A DNA stretch of 64,000 nt from an uncultured Lachnospiraceae bacterium (GTDB taxonomy: Bacteria > Bacillota > Clostridia > Lachnospirales > Lachnospiraceae): positions 1 through 64,000 of the forward strand of contig CANQTF010000004.1 in the NCBI GenBank assembly GCA_947626745.1. Reading direction: 5' to 3'. Both the position numbers and the translations under genes were made by a program. This document shows positions 26,925 through 35,451 of this stretch, piece by piece (positions within the stretch are counted from its first letter, which is position 1; every line of letters begins with the position of its first letter). The notes under the pieces were generated by a model, which was not told the DNA's origin, ran no database searches, and saw only the letters and a list, made by a program, of their open reading frames with translations.

Positions 26925-28484
26925 TCAGTCCTTCTCTATCTCGTCTACGCCGACAGCGATGATCGGATCGCCCTGCGCTCCCGTGACCTCCACGTTCTCC
27001 AAGCAGAGCTTCTTCACGTTGCTGGCGTAGATCCCTTTCAGGGAACATGCCTCCACGCCGGCGGACATAGCCGGCACGTCGCATTTCGGATCCTTCGCGT
27101 AGGAGACGCGGATATTCTTCATCCTGATCTCCTCGATCTTCTGCTCCGGCAGCCCGTCGAAATAGGCCGCCGCCACATGGCAGTTCTTGGCGTCGATATC
27201 TTCAAAGCAAAGCCTCTTGATATAAGGCGTCCGCTGATCCACCGGAAGCTTTTCCCTGCTCTGCACGTACGCCGTCTTGCCGTCCGGATCGCAGAAATAG
27301 AAGCAGTTCACCACAAAAGGCGTCATCACATGATTCATGTCGATCCTGCGGAATGTGATCCTGTCAAGCACGGCGTCTTCGCCGCGTCCCCGTCTCGTCT
27401 TGATCCGCAGTCCCCTGTCCGTATTGGAGAACAGGCATTCCTCCACGGTAAGGTTCTTCACGCCGCCGGCCATCTCGCTGCCGATCGTGACCGCGCCGTG
27501 CCCGTCCTGCATCAGACACTGATAGATATGTATGTTCTCGGACGGCGTCTTATGTTTCTTTCCCATATAGATCTTGCCGGATTTCACGGCGATACAGTCA
27601 TCGCCGAGGCTGAACCGTATCCCTGCGATCTCCACATCCTTGCACGACTCGGGATCCAGCCCGTCCGTGTTGGGCGAGACGCTCGGATTCTCGATCTTCA
27701 GATCATAGAAGCCCAGCTTTTTGCTGAAGAAAGGGTGCAGCGTCCAAGAAGGGCTGTTGCAGAATTTGAGCCCCTGCAGCACAATGTCCTCACAGTGGTT
27801 GATGAAGAACATTCTGGGACGGAAAGCGATGTTCATCACCTTCGGATCTTTCCACCAGTTATCCGCAGATGCGCCGCCGTTGATACAGCCCTCGCCGTAC
27901 AGCACCACATCTTCCACGCCGATCCCCGTGATGACCGCCGCGAACATCGGCAGCGGATTGCCCTCCCACGTACCGAGATAGTATTCGTCCGTCTCATCGT
28001 AACTCTCGATCAGCGCCGGGAATCTCGGGAACTCGTTCCTGTCCGTGAGCGCCAGAAGCTCCGCACCCTTGGCCAGCTCGATCTTCACATGGCTTTTCAG
28101 GAAAAGACTGGTGATCCTGTACGTGCCCGCCGGGATGAGCACCCGGCTGTCCTTCGGACAGGCCATGACCGCCGCCTGGATATATTTGGTGTCGTCGCTT
28201 ACGCCGTCGCCCTTGGCGCCGAAATCCCTGACGTTCAGCGTGACGAACTCATAGTCCGTGCGGAAAGAAAAACTCGCTTCCTCCGCGCCCTGCCCGGTCT
28301 TCACCGCAAGCGTATACGCCGTATCCGGCTTCAGGCCGAAGAGAGAGGTGATGACCGTGTCCGTCTCCTTCACATCTTCCCCGTTCAGCGAAATGCGGTA
28401 CGTCTCCTTGGTATGGTAGATGCCGCCGTCCGCGAGTTTGAGCGTCACGCTTCTCGCAGTCTTGGTCAACAATTCTATTTCCAT
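26925..28484 (-). CDS. GH28 polygalacturonase / exo-galacturonidase, cytoplasmic
   Basis: Hydrolyses galacturonan. The product is 519 residues. Residues 1-80 form a small beta domain (fibronectin-like, as in other clostridial exo-GH28). The beta-helix begins at DFGAKGDGVSDDTKYIQAA. All GH28 active-site motifs are present: PNTDGLD, GDDCIAVKSG, GHGAVTIGSE and GLRIKTRRGRG. There is no signal peptide. The ATG at 28484 follows GGGAGG and lies 28 bases after the GH105 gene. It is the last gene of the uxaB-uxaA-GH105-GH28 run, which suggests action on imported oligogalacturonides. Confidence 0.93.
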   Translation of the reverse strand: MEIELLTKTARSVTLKLADGGIYHTKETYRISLNGEDVKETDTVITSLFGLKPDTAYTLAVKTGQGAEEASFSFRTDYEFVTLNVRDFGAKGDGVSDDTKYIQAAVMACPKDSRVLIPAGTYRITSLFLKSHVKIELAKGAELLALTDRNEFPRFPALIESYDETDEYYLGTWEGNPLPMFAAVITGIGVEDVVLYGEGCINGGASADNWWKDPKVMNIAFRPRMFFINHCEDIVLQGLKFCNSPSWTLHPFFSKKLGFYDLKIENPSVSPNTDGLDPESCKDVEIAGIRFSLGDDCIAVKSGKIYMGKKHKTPSENIHIYQCLMQDGHGAVTIGSEMAGGVKNLTVEECLFSNTDRGLRIKTRRGRGEDAVLDRITFRRIDMNHVMTPFVVNCFYFCDPDGKTAYVQSREKLPVDQRTPYIKRLCFEDIDAKNCHVAAAYFDGLPEQKIEEIRMKNIRVSYAKDPKCDVPAMSAGVEACSLKGIYASNVKKLCLENVEVTGAQGDPIIAVGVDEIEKD

Positions 28485-28512
28485 ATGATCCTCCCTATCG
28501 TGCATATGCGCT

Positions 28513-29625
28513 TTACTGTTCCTTCTTGGCCTCCAGATACTGTGCGTAAGCCATCATGAACGGGCCGACGCCCTTGGAGTCGTCCGCCACGACGGGCTCG
28601 GAAAGGTAATACGCCACGCTGCCGTCCCTCTTCGGGTTGCTCTCAGGCCCCAGACCTGCAACGGAGCAGATCCCCGTGAGCTGCAGTCTGCCGTCGATCT
28701 CCTGCAGCTTGTTGTTCGCGAGACTCTCCACGATCTCCATGCCGACAGGCTCATATTTCTCTTTCTGGAGGATCCCCATGCGGCATGCTTTCAGAATGGA
28801 ATACCCGACCATAGCGCTGCCGGAGGTCTCCAGATAGTTGCCTTCTACGTCCGCCCTGTCGATGACCTGATAGAACAGCTTCGTCTCCTTGTCCTGATAC
28901 TGCAGGATCCCCTTCAGCATCAGCTTGTAGATATCCTCCAGTTCGCGGTACTGCTCATAGATCTCGATGCTCATCTTATCCATGACGTCAACGAGCGCCA
29001 TCAGATACCAGCCCATGCTTCTGAGCCAGAAGTTCGGGGAGCAGCCCGTCTCCTTGTTCGCCCAGAACTGCGCCTTCGCCTCGTCGTAGGCGTGATAGCA
29101 GAGTCCCTTGTCCTTGTCATACAGGTATTTCTGCACATTCTCAAACTGGGAGATGATATCGTTGTACTGTTCTTTCCTGTCATACTTCGTCTCATACTCC
29201 ATGTAGAACGGCTGCGCCATATACAGGCCGTCGAGCCATATCTGGTTCGGGTAGATCTCCTTGTGGAAGAAATTGCCGGTCGAACATCTCGGGTGGGCGC
29301 GGAGCCTGTTCATGACGAACTCGATCGCCTTGCGGTACTTCTCTTCGCCCGTGGCGTCATACATGAAGAAAAGGATCTTGCCGCTGTTGATGCTGTCGAT
29401 GTTGAATTTCTCCAATTCATAGTGCGCGATCGTGCCGTCGTCCATCACAAAGTGTTTCAGATAGTTCTCGATGAACGAGAAATATTTCCGGTCGCCGGTC
29501 ACGTTATACAGATATTCCGCGCCGAGCAGCACACAGCCGTCCTCATAGTTCCAATACTCCTTATATCTCTTGTACCCTTTCAGGTATTCGTCGATAAAAA
29601 GATCTACCCGTTCTTCCATTCCCAT
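28513..29625 (-). CDS. GH105 unsaturated galacturonyl/rhamnogalacturonyl hydrolase
   Basis: Removes the delta-4,5-unsaturated uronic acid left at the non-reducing end by pectate or rhamnogalacturonan lyases. The 370-residue alpha/alpha barrel is typical of the YteR/RhiN family. IWLDGLYMAQPF holds the catalytic Asp132, with further conserved segments NFWLRSMGWYLMAL and LETSGSAMVGYSILKA. No secretion signal is present. Its product, a 5-keto-4-deoxyuronate precursor, feeds KduI and KduD encoded about 10 kb away. It lies 52 bases after uxaA and 28 before GH28. Confidence 0.93.
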   Translation of the reverse strand: MGMEERVDLFIDEYLKGYKRYKEYWNYEDGCVLLGAEYLYNVTGDRKYFSFIENYLKHFVMDDGTIAHYELEKFNIDSINSGKILFFMYDATGEEKYRKAIEFVMNRLRAHPRCSTGNFFHKEIYPNQIWLDGLYMAQPFYMEYETKYDRKEQYNDIISQFENVQKYLYDKDKGLCYHAYDEAKAQFWANKETGCSPNFWLRSMGWYLMALVDVMDKMSIEIYEQYRELEDIYKLMLKGILQYQDKETKLFYQVIDRADVEGNYLETSGSAMVGYSILKACRMGILQKEKYEPVGMEIVESLANNKLQEIDGRLQLTGICSVAGLGPESNPKRDGSVAYYLSEPVVADDSKGVGPFMMAYAQYLEAKKEQ

Positions 29626-29677
29626 AGTGTTCTCCCTCCATAAATGATTCTTGATTCCGTAAAAGCCTTCCGCGCTC

Positions 29678-31156
29678 TTACAAAGTTACTCCCTGCTTAA
29701 AGATCGCCATATCGTGGAATCCCGCTCTCTCGCTGCACACCTTCCTGCCGGAAGCCGTCTCGAGCACGAGCTGAAAGAGCTCCTCCGCAGTCTCCTCCAT
29801 GCTGCCGCCCTCCACCAGAGTTCCGGCATTGAAGTCGATCCAGTTCGACTTCCTGCCCGCAAGCCCTGAGTTGCTCGCGATCTTCATCGTCGGAACGGGC
29901 GACGCGAAAGGCGTTCCCCTTCCGGTGGTGAAAAGAACAATATGAGCGCCGCTGGCGGCAAGCGCCGTCGCCGCGACCAGATCGTTGCCCGGTGCGCTTA
30001 AGAGATTCAGTCCCGCTGTCTGCACCCGCTCACCGTAATGTAACACTCCCATCACCGCCGCGCTGCCGGATTTCTGCGTACAGCCGAGCGATTTGTCCTC
30101 CAGTGTGGAGATACCGCCTTTCTTGTTGCCCGGTGAAGGGTTCTCGTATATCGTCTGATTGTTGCTCTTGAAATAATTCTTAAAATCATTGATCAGAGTG
30201 ACCGTCTTGTCGAACAGCTCCTCGTTCGCGCAGCGGTTCATCAGGATCGTCTCAGCGCCGAACATCTCCGGCACTTCCGTGAGGATCGTCGTGCCGCCCG
30301 CGCCGATCAGCAGATCGGAGAACCGTCCCACGAGGGGATTCGCCGTGATGCCCGAGAAGCCGTCGCTGCCGCCGCACTTCAGTCCCACGATCAGCTTGGA
30401 AGCGCTGACCTTCGTCCGCTTGCGCACAGACGCGCGCTCGATCAGCTCTTTGACGATCTCCACGCCGTCCGCGATCTCGTCGCCGCTCTCCTGGCACACG
30501 AGGAACTTCACCCTGTCGGCATCATACTCGCCTATGTACTCTTTCAGCACGTCTATGTTGCTGTTCTCACAGCCAAGCCCGAGGACAAGCACGCCGCCCG
30601 CATTGGGATGGTGGATCAGATCGGCGAGGATCGTCCTCGTGTGCTCCTGATCGTCTCCCATCTGGGAACAGCCGTAAGGGTGAGGGAAAGCGATGACTTC
30701 CTCCACGCTTCCCTTCACATAGGCGTTCGCCTGTTTCGCGATCGCGCCCGCCACGTTGTTCACGCAGCCCACGGTGGGGATCACCCATATCTCGTTGCGG
30801 ACGCCGACCGTGCCGTCACTGTGTACAAAGCCTTCAAAATAAGCCTCTCTGGCGGGCAGCTCCTTGCGCTCCGTCGGCTCATAGGTGTAGGTCAGCAGAT
30901 CGCCGAGTCCGGTCTTCAGGTTGTGGGTGTGGATCCACTCCCCCTTCCGCACCGCCTCTTTCGTGTGACCGATGGGATAGCCGTACTTGACGACCGCCTC
31001 CCCCGCCGCCAGATCGCGAAGCGCCATTTTGTGCCCCGCCGGGATCTCCGTGACGGCCGTAACGGTCTCGTTTCCGACGGGGACCTGCGTCCCCTCCGGT
31101 ATGGTCTCTATCGCGACGGCGACATTGTCGCCGTCGTTGATCTTTAAAATCATCAT
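29678..31156 (-). CDS. uxaA: Altronate dehydratase
   Basis: Dehydrates D-altronate to KDG. The 492 residues match the fused UxaA form: an N-terminal SAF domain (about 1-95, INDGDNVAVAIETIPEG) and the C-terminal catalytic domain (GYPRSDGTVGVRN-like segment VHSDGTVGVRNEIWVIPTVGC, then PHPYGCSQMGDD and LKCGGSDGFSG). The starting ATG overlaps the uxaB stop as ATGA, and a second ATG follows directly. Translational coupling with the previous pathway step is clear. Confidence 0.95.
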   Translation of the reverse strand: MMILKINDGDNVAVAIETIPEGTQVPVGNETVTAVTEIPAGHKMALRDLAAGEAVVKYGYPIGHTKEAVRKGEWIHTHNLKTGLGDLLTYTYEPTERKELPAREAYFEGFVHSDGTVGVRNEIWVIPTVGCVNNVAGAIAKQANAYVKGSVEEVIAFPHPYGCSQMGDDQEHTRTILADLIHHPNAGGVLVLGLGCENSNIDVLKEYIGEYDADRVKFLVCQESGDEIADGVEIVKELIERASVRKRTKVSASKLIVGLKCGGSDGFSGITANPLVGRFSDLLIGAGGTTILTEVPEMFGAETILMNRCANEELFDKTVTLINDFKNYFKSNNQTIYENPSPGNKKGGISTLEDKSLGCTQKSGSAAVMGVLHYGERVQTAGLNLLSAPGNDLVAATALAASGAHIVLFTTGRGTPFASPVPTMKIASNSGLAGRKSNWIDFNAGTLVEGGSMEETAEELFQLVLETASGRKVCSERAGFHDMAIFKQGVTL

Positions 31157-32631
31157 GAGAAATGCTCCTCCATCGTTTTTCTCATACCCTTTGCATTGAT
31201 CTCGTCAAGATATGCCGCGACCGCGTCCGCAAGTCCCTGCGTCCTGCCCAGTTCCGGCCCGAAGAAGGACTCGTTGTTCAAAAATGCCGTGACGAACTGC
31301 TTCGTGTCCTTGCCGGTGTTCTCCGCGAAGAACTGCAGCACTGCCGCATCGTCCATGATCTGATACTCCTTGCCGTCCCTGTGGCCGATCAGCGCCTTGT
31401 CGCGCAGCTCTGTGCCCTGATAGAACGCCATCAGCGCCGCGATAGAGAAGGTCAGGTGCGTGGGAAGCTTGCCGTTCTTCTCCACATAACCGAGGAAGCT
31501 CGGCATACATCTCGCGCGCCACTTGGAAACGGAGTTTAAGGAGATCGAGAGGAGCGCGTGCTTCACGTAAGGATTGTTGAATCTCGTGATGACCGCATTC
31601 GCGAAATCCTCCAGCTCCTGCTTCGGCAGCGTCAGCGTCGGAATGACTTCGTCGAAGATAGTCTCCTTCATAAACTTGCAGATCAGGTCGTCCTTCATGG
31701 ATTCCAGCACGATGTCGTTGCCGGCGAGATAGGACGCAAGGACAAACGACGTGTGTGCGCCGTTGAGTATGCGGACCTTTCTCTGCTTGTACGGCTTCTG
31801 GTTGTCGGTGAAGATGACCTGCATGCCGGACATATCCGCAAGCGCTTTGTCGAGAGGCAGTTCGCCGCTGATGTCCTTCGCGCTCTCGATGACCCAGAGT
31901 GCAAAAGGCTCGCCGGTCACGATCAACTCATCTTTGTAGCCCCACTCCTGCCAAAGCTTCTCCTCCTCGTCCTTCGGGTAGCCGGTGATGATCCTGTCTA
32001 CCAGCGTGGACGTAAAGACGCATGCCTCGTCGAGCCATTTCTTGAAGCCGTCCTCCAGCCCCCAGTTGTCCGCCTGTTTCAGCACGCACTCTCTCAGATG
32101 GATGCCGTTATCGTCGATCAGCTCCACCGGCAGCATGACAAGGCCCTTGTCCGGTGCGCCGTTGAAATGCTTGTATCTCTCATATAAGAACTTTGCCAGC
32201 TTGGCAGGGAAACTCATGGGCGGATTCATCTCCAGCCTGTCGTTTTCATCGTACACGATGCCGGCCTCGGTCGTGTTCGACACGATGTAGCGCAGCGTGT
32301 CCAGCTTTGCATAGCTGCTGTACTTCTCATATTCCTCATGCGCCGCCACCGCGTCCGCCACACTGGTGATCACCCTGTTCATCACGGTCGCCTCGCCGTC
32401 CACGATGCCGCGCAGGGAGACCGTATACTGGCACTCCTGATTATGAAAACGTTCCAGCGTGCCGTACTCGATCGGCTTCACCAGAACGATATCTCCGTCA
32501 AATAACCCCTTCTCATTGGCAATATCGATCATGTAGTCCACAAATCCGCGCAGGAAATTTCCCTCGCCGAACTGCAGCACCTTGATCGGTCTTTCCTTCT
32601 TGCCTGTTTTGCTTCTCTGCAATAATTCCAT
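31153..32631 (-). CDS. uxaB: Tagaturonate reductase
   Basis: NADH-dependent reduction of D-tagaturonate to D-altronate. The 492 residues are of the polyol-specific long-chain dehydrogenase family. QFGEGNFLRGFVDYMID is the N-terminal cofactor region, and RKVRILNGAHTSFVLASYLAG contains the conserved catalytic-region Asn and His. Several in-frame ATGs exist. I chose 32631 because GGAGGACAAG directly precedes it at ideal distance. It heads the uxaB-uxaA-GH105-GH28 operon, with a consensus promoter and a LacI-type palindrome upstream. Confidence 0.92.
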   Translation of the reverse strand: MELLQRSKTGKKERPIKVLQFGEGNFLRGFVDYMIDIANEKGLFDGDIVLVKPIEYGTLERFHNQECQYTVSLRGIVDGEATVMNRVITSVADAVAAHEEYEKYSSYAKLDTLRYIVSNTTEAGIVYDENDRLEMNPPMSFPAKLAKFLYERYKHFNGAPDKGLVMLPVELIDDNGIHLRECVLKQADNWGLEDGFKKWLDEACVFTSTLVDRIITGYPKDEEEKLWQEWGYKDELIVTGEPFALWVIESAKDISGELPLDKALADMSGMQVIFTDNQKPYKQRKVRILNGAHTSFVLASYLAGNDIVLESMKDDLICKFMKETIFDEVIPTLTLPKQELEDFANAVITRFNNPYVKHALLSISLNSVSKWRARCMPSFLGYVEKNGKLPTHLTFSIAALMAFYQGTELRDKALIGHRDGKEYQIMDDAAVLQFFAENTGKDTKQFVTAFLNNESFFGPELGRTQGLADAVAAYLDEINAKGMRKTMEEHFS

Positions 32632-32721
32632 CTTGTCCTCCATTCTGAGATCAATACCGTTCTCTATGTATTTCATAAGCCCCGGCACCCTTGCTCTGTC
32701 ACCGCAAAAACCCATATTTTG

Positions 32722-32770
32722 TGTAAGGGCTTACAAATTAAATTTTACAACCAACACCGGTATAAGTCAA
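32722..32770 (-). promoter_or_regulatory. uxaB promoter with LacI/cre-type operator
   Basis: Minus strand TTGACT (32770-32765), 17-base spacer, TAAAAT (32747-32742). Six bases past the -10 box is the palindrome TGTAAGGGCTTACA (32722-32735), placed over the expected transcription start. The 313-base uxaB-lacI gap holds only this and the opposing lacI promoter. Confidence 0.75.
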
Positions 32771-32849
32771 CCTTGTTTTCATTTATTTTAACCGTCCGTT
32801 TTCACAGCTTTCCGGCCTTATTTTCTCCATTCTTTTTGCCGAAAAAATA

Positions 32850-32906
32850 TTGTAAATCCAAGCTGCCTATTGTATAATGTATATGTTTATCATGTAAACG
32901 TTTTCA
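32850..32906 (+). promoter_or_regulatory. lacI-type regulator promoter with cre-like operator
   Basis: TTGTAA (32850-32855), 17-base spacer, TATAAT (32873-32878), then TGTAAACGTTTTCA (32893-32906), which fits the CcpA cre consensus and the LacI-family operator pattern. Suggests autoregulation or catabolite control. Confidence 0.75.
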
Positions 32907-32944
32907 TAGCACAAGACAAGGCGGGAGCAAAGGAGTTACGAGCG

Positions 32945-33961
32945 TTGAACATTTACGACATTTCCAAGCAGGCGGGCGTGTCCATAGCGACCGTTTCCCG
33001 TGTCCTGAACGGCAGCCCTAACGTGAAACCTTCCACGCGCAGAAAAGTGATGGATATCATCGACCAGTACGGATACACGCCCAACGCGTTTGCCAGAGGG
33101 CTTGGTCTGGACACCATGAATTCTATCGGGATCATATGCGCCGACAGCTCCGATCTCTACCTCTCCAAAGCCATTTACTATATCGAGGGCAACCTCCGCA
33201 AGAACGGCTACAACTGTATCCTGACCTGCTCCGGCTACAACCACGACGACAAGGAGGCCGCTCTGGCCATGATGATCAACCGCCGCGTGGACGCAGTCAT
33301 TCTGGTGGGTTCCAACTATATCGAAGCGGACGATGAGACCAACCGCTACATCATGAACGCGGCCGCCCAGAGTCCGGTCTTCCTGCTCAATGCGAGCATG
33401 GACTGCCCCAACGTGTTCTGTGCCACATGCGACGATTTCAAGGCTATGCAGGATGCCGCCCTCGCCCTGATAGACAGCGGCATCACGGATATCCTTTATC
33501 TGTACAATTCCCACTCCTACAGCGGCAGACGGAAGCTGGGGGGCTACCGGTCGGCCTGTGAGATACGTAAACTCGACATTGCCCAAGATCTGATGCAGTT
33601 CTATGAAGGCTCCCACGAGGACATCGACGGCGTGTGCCGTTTCCTCTGCGGGCTCAGAGCGCAGGGACTCGTATTCCGCGCGGTCCTCGCGTCCGAAGAC
33701 ATGCTGGCCGCCGGCGCCGTCAAATACGCCAAGAAGAACGGCATCGCCATTCCGGACGAACTGTCCGTCATCGGCTACAACAATTCCCTGCTCACCACCT
33801 GCAGCGATCCGGAGATCACCTCCGTGGACAACAAGCTGGAGGCTCTGTGCTTTCAGCTCGTGCGGACGTGCATCGGCGTGCTGAACGGCGAGAAGATGCC
33901 GCCGAAGATCATCTACTCCGGCGAACTGGTACACAAGGGAACGACCAGACTGGTTCACTAA
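32945..33961 (+). CDS. LacI family transcriptional regulator
   Basis: A 338-residue regulator. The helix-turn-helix and hinge are at the very N-terminus (NIYDISKQAGVSIATVSRVL, then RRKVMDIIDQYGYTPNAFA). A periplasmic-binding-protein-like effector domain runs from about residue 60 (IGIICADSSDLYLSKAI, CFLL-type strands, LSVIGYNNSLL). I start at TTG 32945, nine bases after AAAGGAG, which places the HTH correctly; upstream codons lack similarity. It sits between the divergent uxaB operon and uxaC and is the obvious candidate controller of the hexuronate genes. The effector is unknown, possibly galacturonate or tagaturonate. Confidence 0.92.
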   Translation: MNIYDISKQAGVSIATVSRVLNGSPNVKPSTRRKVMDIIDQYGYTPNAFARGLGLDTMNSIGIICADSSDLYLSKAIYYIEGNLRKNGYNCILTCSGYNHDDKEAALAMMINRRVDAVILVGSNYIEADDETNRYIMNAAAQSPVFLLNASMDCPNVFCATCDDFKAMQDAALALIDSGITDILYLYNSHSYSGRRKLGGYRSACEIRKLDIAQDLMQFYEGSHEDIDGVCRFLCGLRAQGLVFRAVLASEDMLAAGAVKYAKKNGIAIPDELSVIGYNNSLLTTCSDPEITSVDNKLEALCFQLVRTCIGVLNGEKMPPKIIYSGELVHKGTTRLVH

Positions 33962-33997
33962 AAATATCATAATCAAACCAAAGGAGGTATATATTCT

Positions 33998-35404
33998 ATG
34001 AAAGCATTTATGGACAAGGATTTTCTTCTGTCCACCCCCACCGCACAGAAGCTCTTCCATGACTATGCGGAAAAAACGCCTGTGCTGGACTACCACTGCC
34101 ACATCAACCCCAAGGAGATCGCGCAGGACAGAAGATTTGACAACATCACGCAGGTCTGGCTGGGAGGCGACCATTACAAGTGGCGCTTCATGCGCTCCTG
34201 CGGCGTGGACGAACATTTCATAACCGGCGATGCCTCGGACAAGGAGAAATTCTTCAAGTGGGCCGAGGTGCTCGGCAAGGCGATCGGCAATCCGCTCTAT
34301 CACTGGAGTCATCTGGAGCTGCAGCGCTATTTCGGCTATCACGGAACGCTGAACAAGAACACTGCCGAGGAGGTTTGGGAGCTGTGCAACGCCAAACTTG
34401 CCGAGCCTTCCATGAGCGTGCGCAACCTGATCAAGCAATCCAACGTCACCCTGATCTGCACGACGGACGATCCCGTCGATTCTCTGGAATGGCACGATGC
34501 GATCGCGGCGGACAAGAGCTTTGACGTGCAGGTCCTTCCCGCTTGGCGTCCCGACAAGGCGATGAATATCGAGAAGCCCGATTACTTGGATTATCTGCAG
34601 TCTCTTGCCAAGGCAAGCGGCATAGCCGTCTCCTCTTTTGCCGATCTGAAGGAAGCGCTGAAGAACAGGATGGCATTCTTCGCCTCCAAGAAGTGCTGCG
34701 TATCCGACCACGCTCTGGAATACGTGATGTACGCTCCCGCGACGGACGCGGAGATCGAGGCGATCTTTGCGAAGCGCATGGCCGGCAATCCCGTAAGCCG
34801 CGAGGAAGAACTGAAGTTCAAGACAGCGTTCATGCTCTTCGTCGGCCGCGAGTACAACAGGCTCGGCTGGGTGATGCAGCTCCATTACGGCTGCAAGCGC
34901 GACAACAACCGCCTGATGTACGACAAACTCGGCCCGGATACCGGATACGACTGCATCAACAACTATGCGCCGTCCGCACAGATGGCCGACTTCCTGAATG
35001 CGCTGAACGAGACGGACGAACTGCCCAAGACGATCCTGTACAGCCTGAACCCCAACGACAATGAAGCGATCGGCACGATCCTCGGCTGCTTCCAGGATTC
35101 CACGGCTGTCGCTAAGATCCAGCAGGGAAGCGCGTGGTGGTTCAACGACCACAAGATCGGCATGAAGAATCAGATGCTCTCTTTGGCGAATCTCGGAAAT
35201 CTGTCCGGCTTCGTCGGTATGCTGACGGATTCCAGAAGCTTCCTGTCCTACACGCGGCATGAATACTTCCGCCGTATCCTCTGTGATCTGGTCGGCGGCC
35301 TTGTGGAGAACGGAGAATTTCCGTACGACGAGGAGATCCTCTCCGAGATCATCAAGGATATCTCCTACTACAACGCCGTCCGGTACTTCGGTTTCGACTT
35401 ATAA
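33998..35404 (+). CDS. uxaC: Glucuronate/galacturonate isomerase
   Basis: Isomerises D-galacturonate to D-tagaturonate and D-glucuronate to D-fructuronate. The 468 residues match the family. DYHCHINPKEIAQ carries the metal-binding His pair; TTDDPVDSLEWH, the LPAWRPDKA segment and MQLHYGCKRDNN are conserved. AAAGGAGGT gives a strong ribosome site before the ATG. It follows the LacI regulator by 36 bases and ends at a terminator. With UxaB and UxaA it completes the galacturonate branch to KDG; no UxuA or UxuB for the glucuronate branch is in the window. Confidence 0.96.
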   Translation: MKAFMDKDFLLSTPTAQKLFHDYAEKTPVLDYHCHINPKEIAQDRRFDNITQVWLGGDHYKWRFMRSCGVDEHFITGDASDKEKFFKWAEVLGKAIGNPLYHWSHLELQRYFGYHGTLNKNTAEEVWELCNAKLAEPSMSVRNLIKQSNVTLICTTDDPVDSLEWHDAIAADKSFDVQVLPAWRPDKAMNIEKPDYLDYLQSLAKASGIAVSSFADLKEALKNRMAFFASKKCCVSDHALEYVMYAPATDAEIEAIFAKRMAGNPVSREEELKFKTAFMLFVGREYNRLGWVMQLHYGCKRDNNRLMYDKLGPDTGYDCINNYAPSAQMADFLNALNETDELPKTILYSLNPNDNEAIGTILGCFQDSTAVAKIQQGSAWWFNDHKIGMKNQMLSLANLGNLSGFVGMLTDSRSFLSYTRHEYFRRILCDLVGGLVENGEFPYDEEILSEIIKDISYYNAVRYFGFDL

Positions 35405-35420
35405 CCACACGCACATAGCG

Positions 35421-35451
35421 AGAGCGGGCCCGCTGCGGACCCGCTCTTTTT
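35421..35451 (+). terminator. Terminator after uxaC
   Basis: Stem AGAGCGGG (35421-35428)/CCCGCTCT (35440-35447), extended inward by CCGC/GCGG, followed by TTTTT. It separates the convergent uxaC and MATE genes and overlaps the MATE stop region. Confidence 0.85.

Noticed and set aside
32936-35260. 774-codon open frame on the minus strand opposite lacI and uxaC
   Set aside because: Mirror frame of well-supported genes in G+C-rich DNA; low-complexity Val/Arg/His-rich translation, no domain, no ribosome site.
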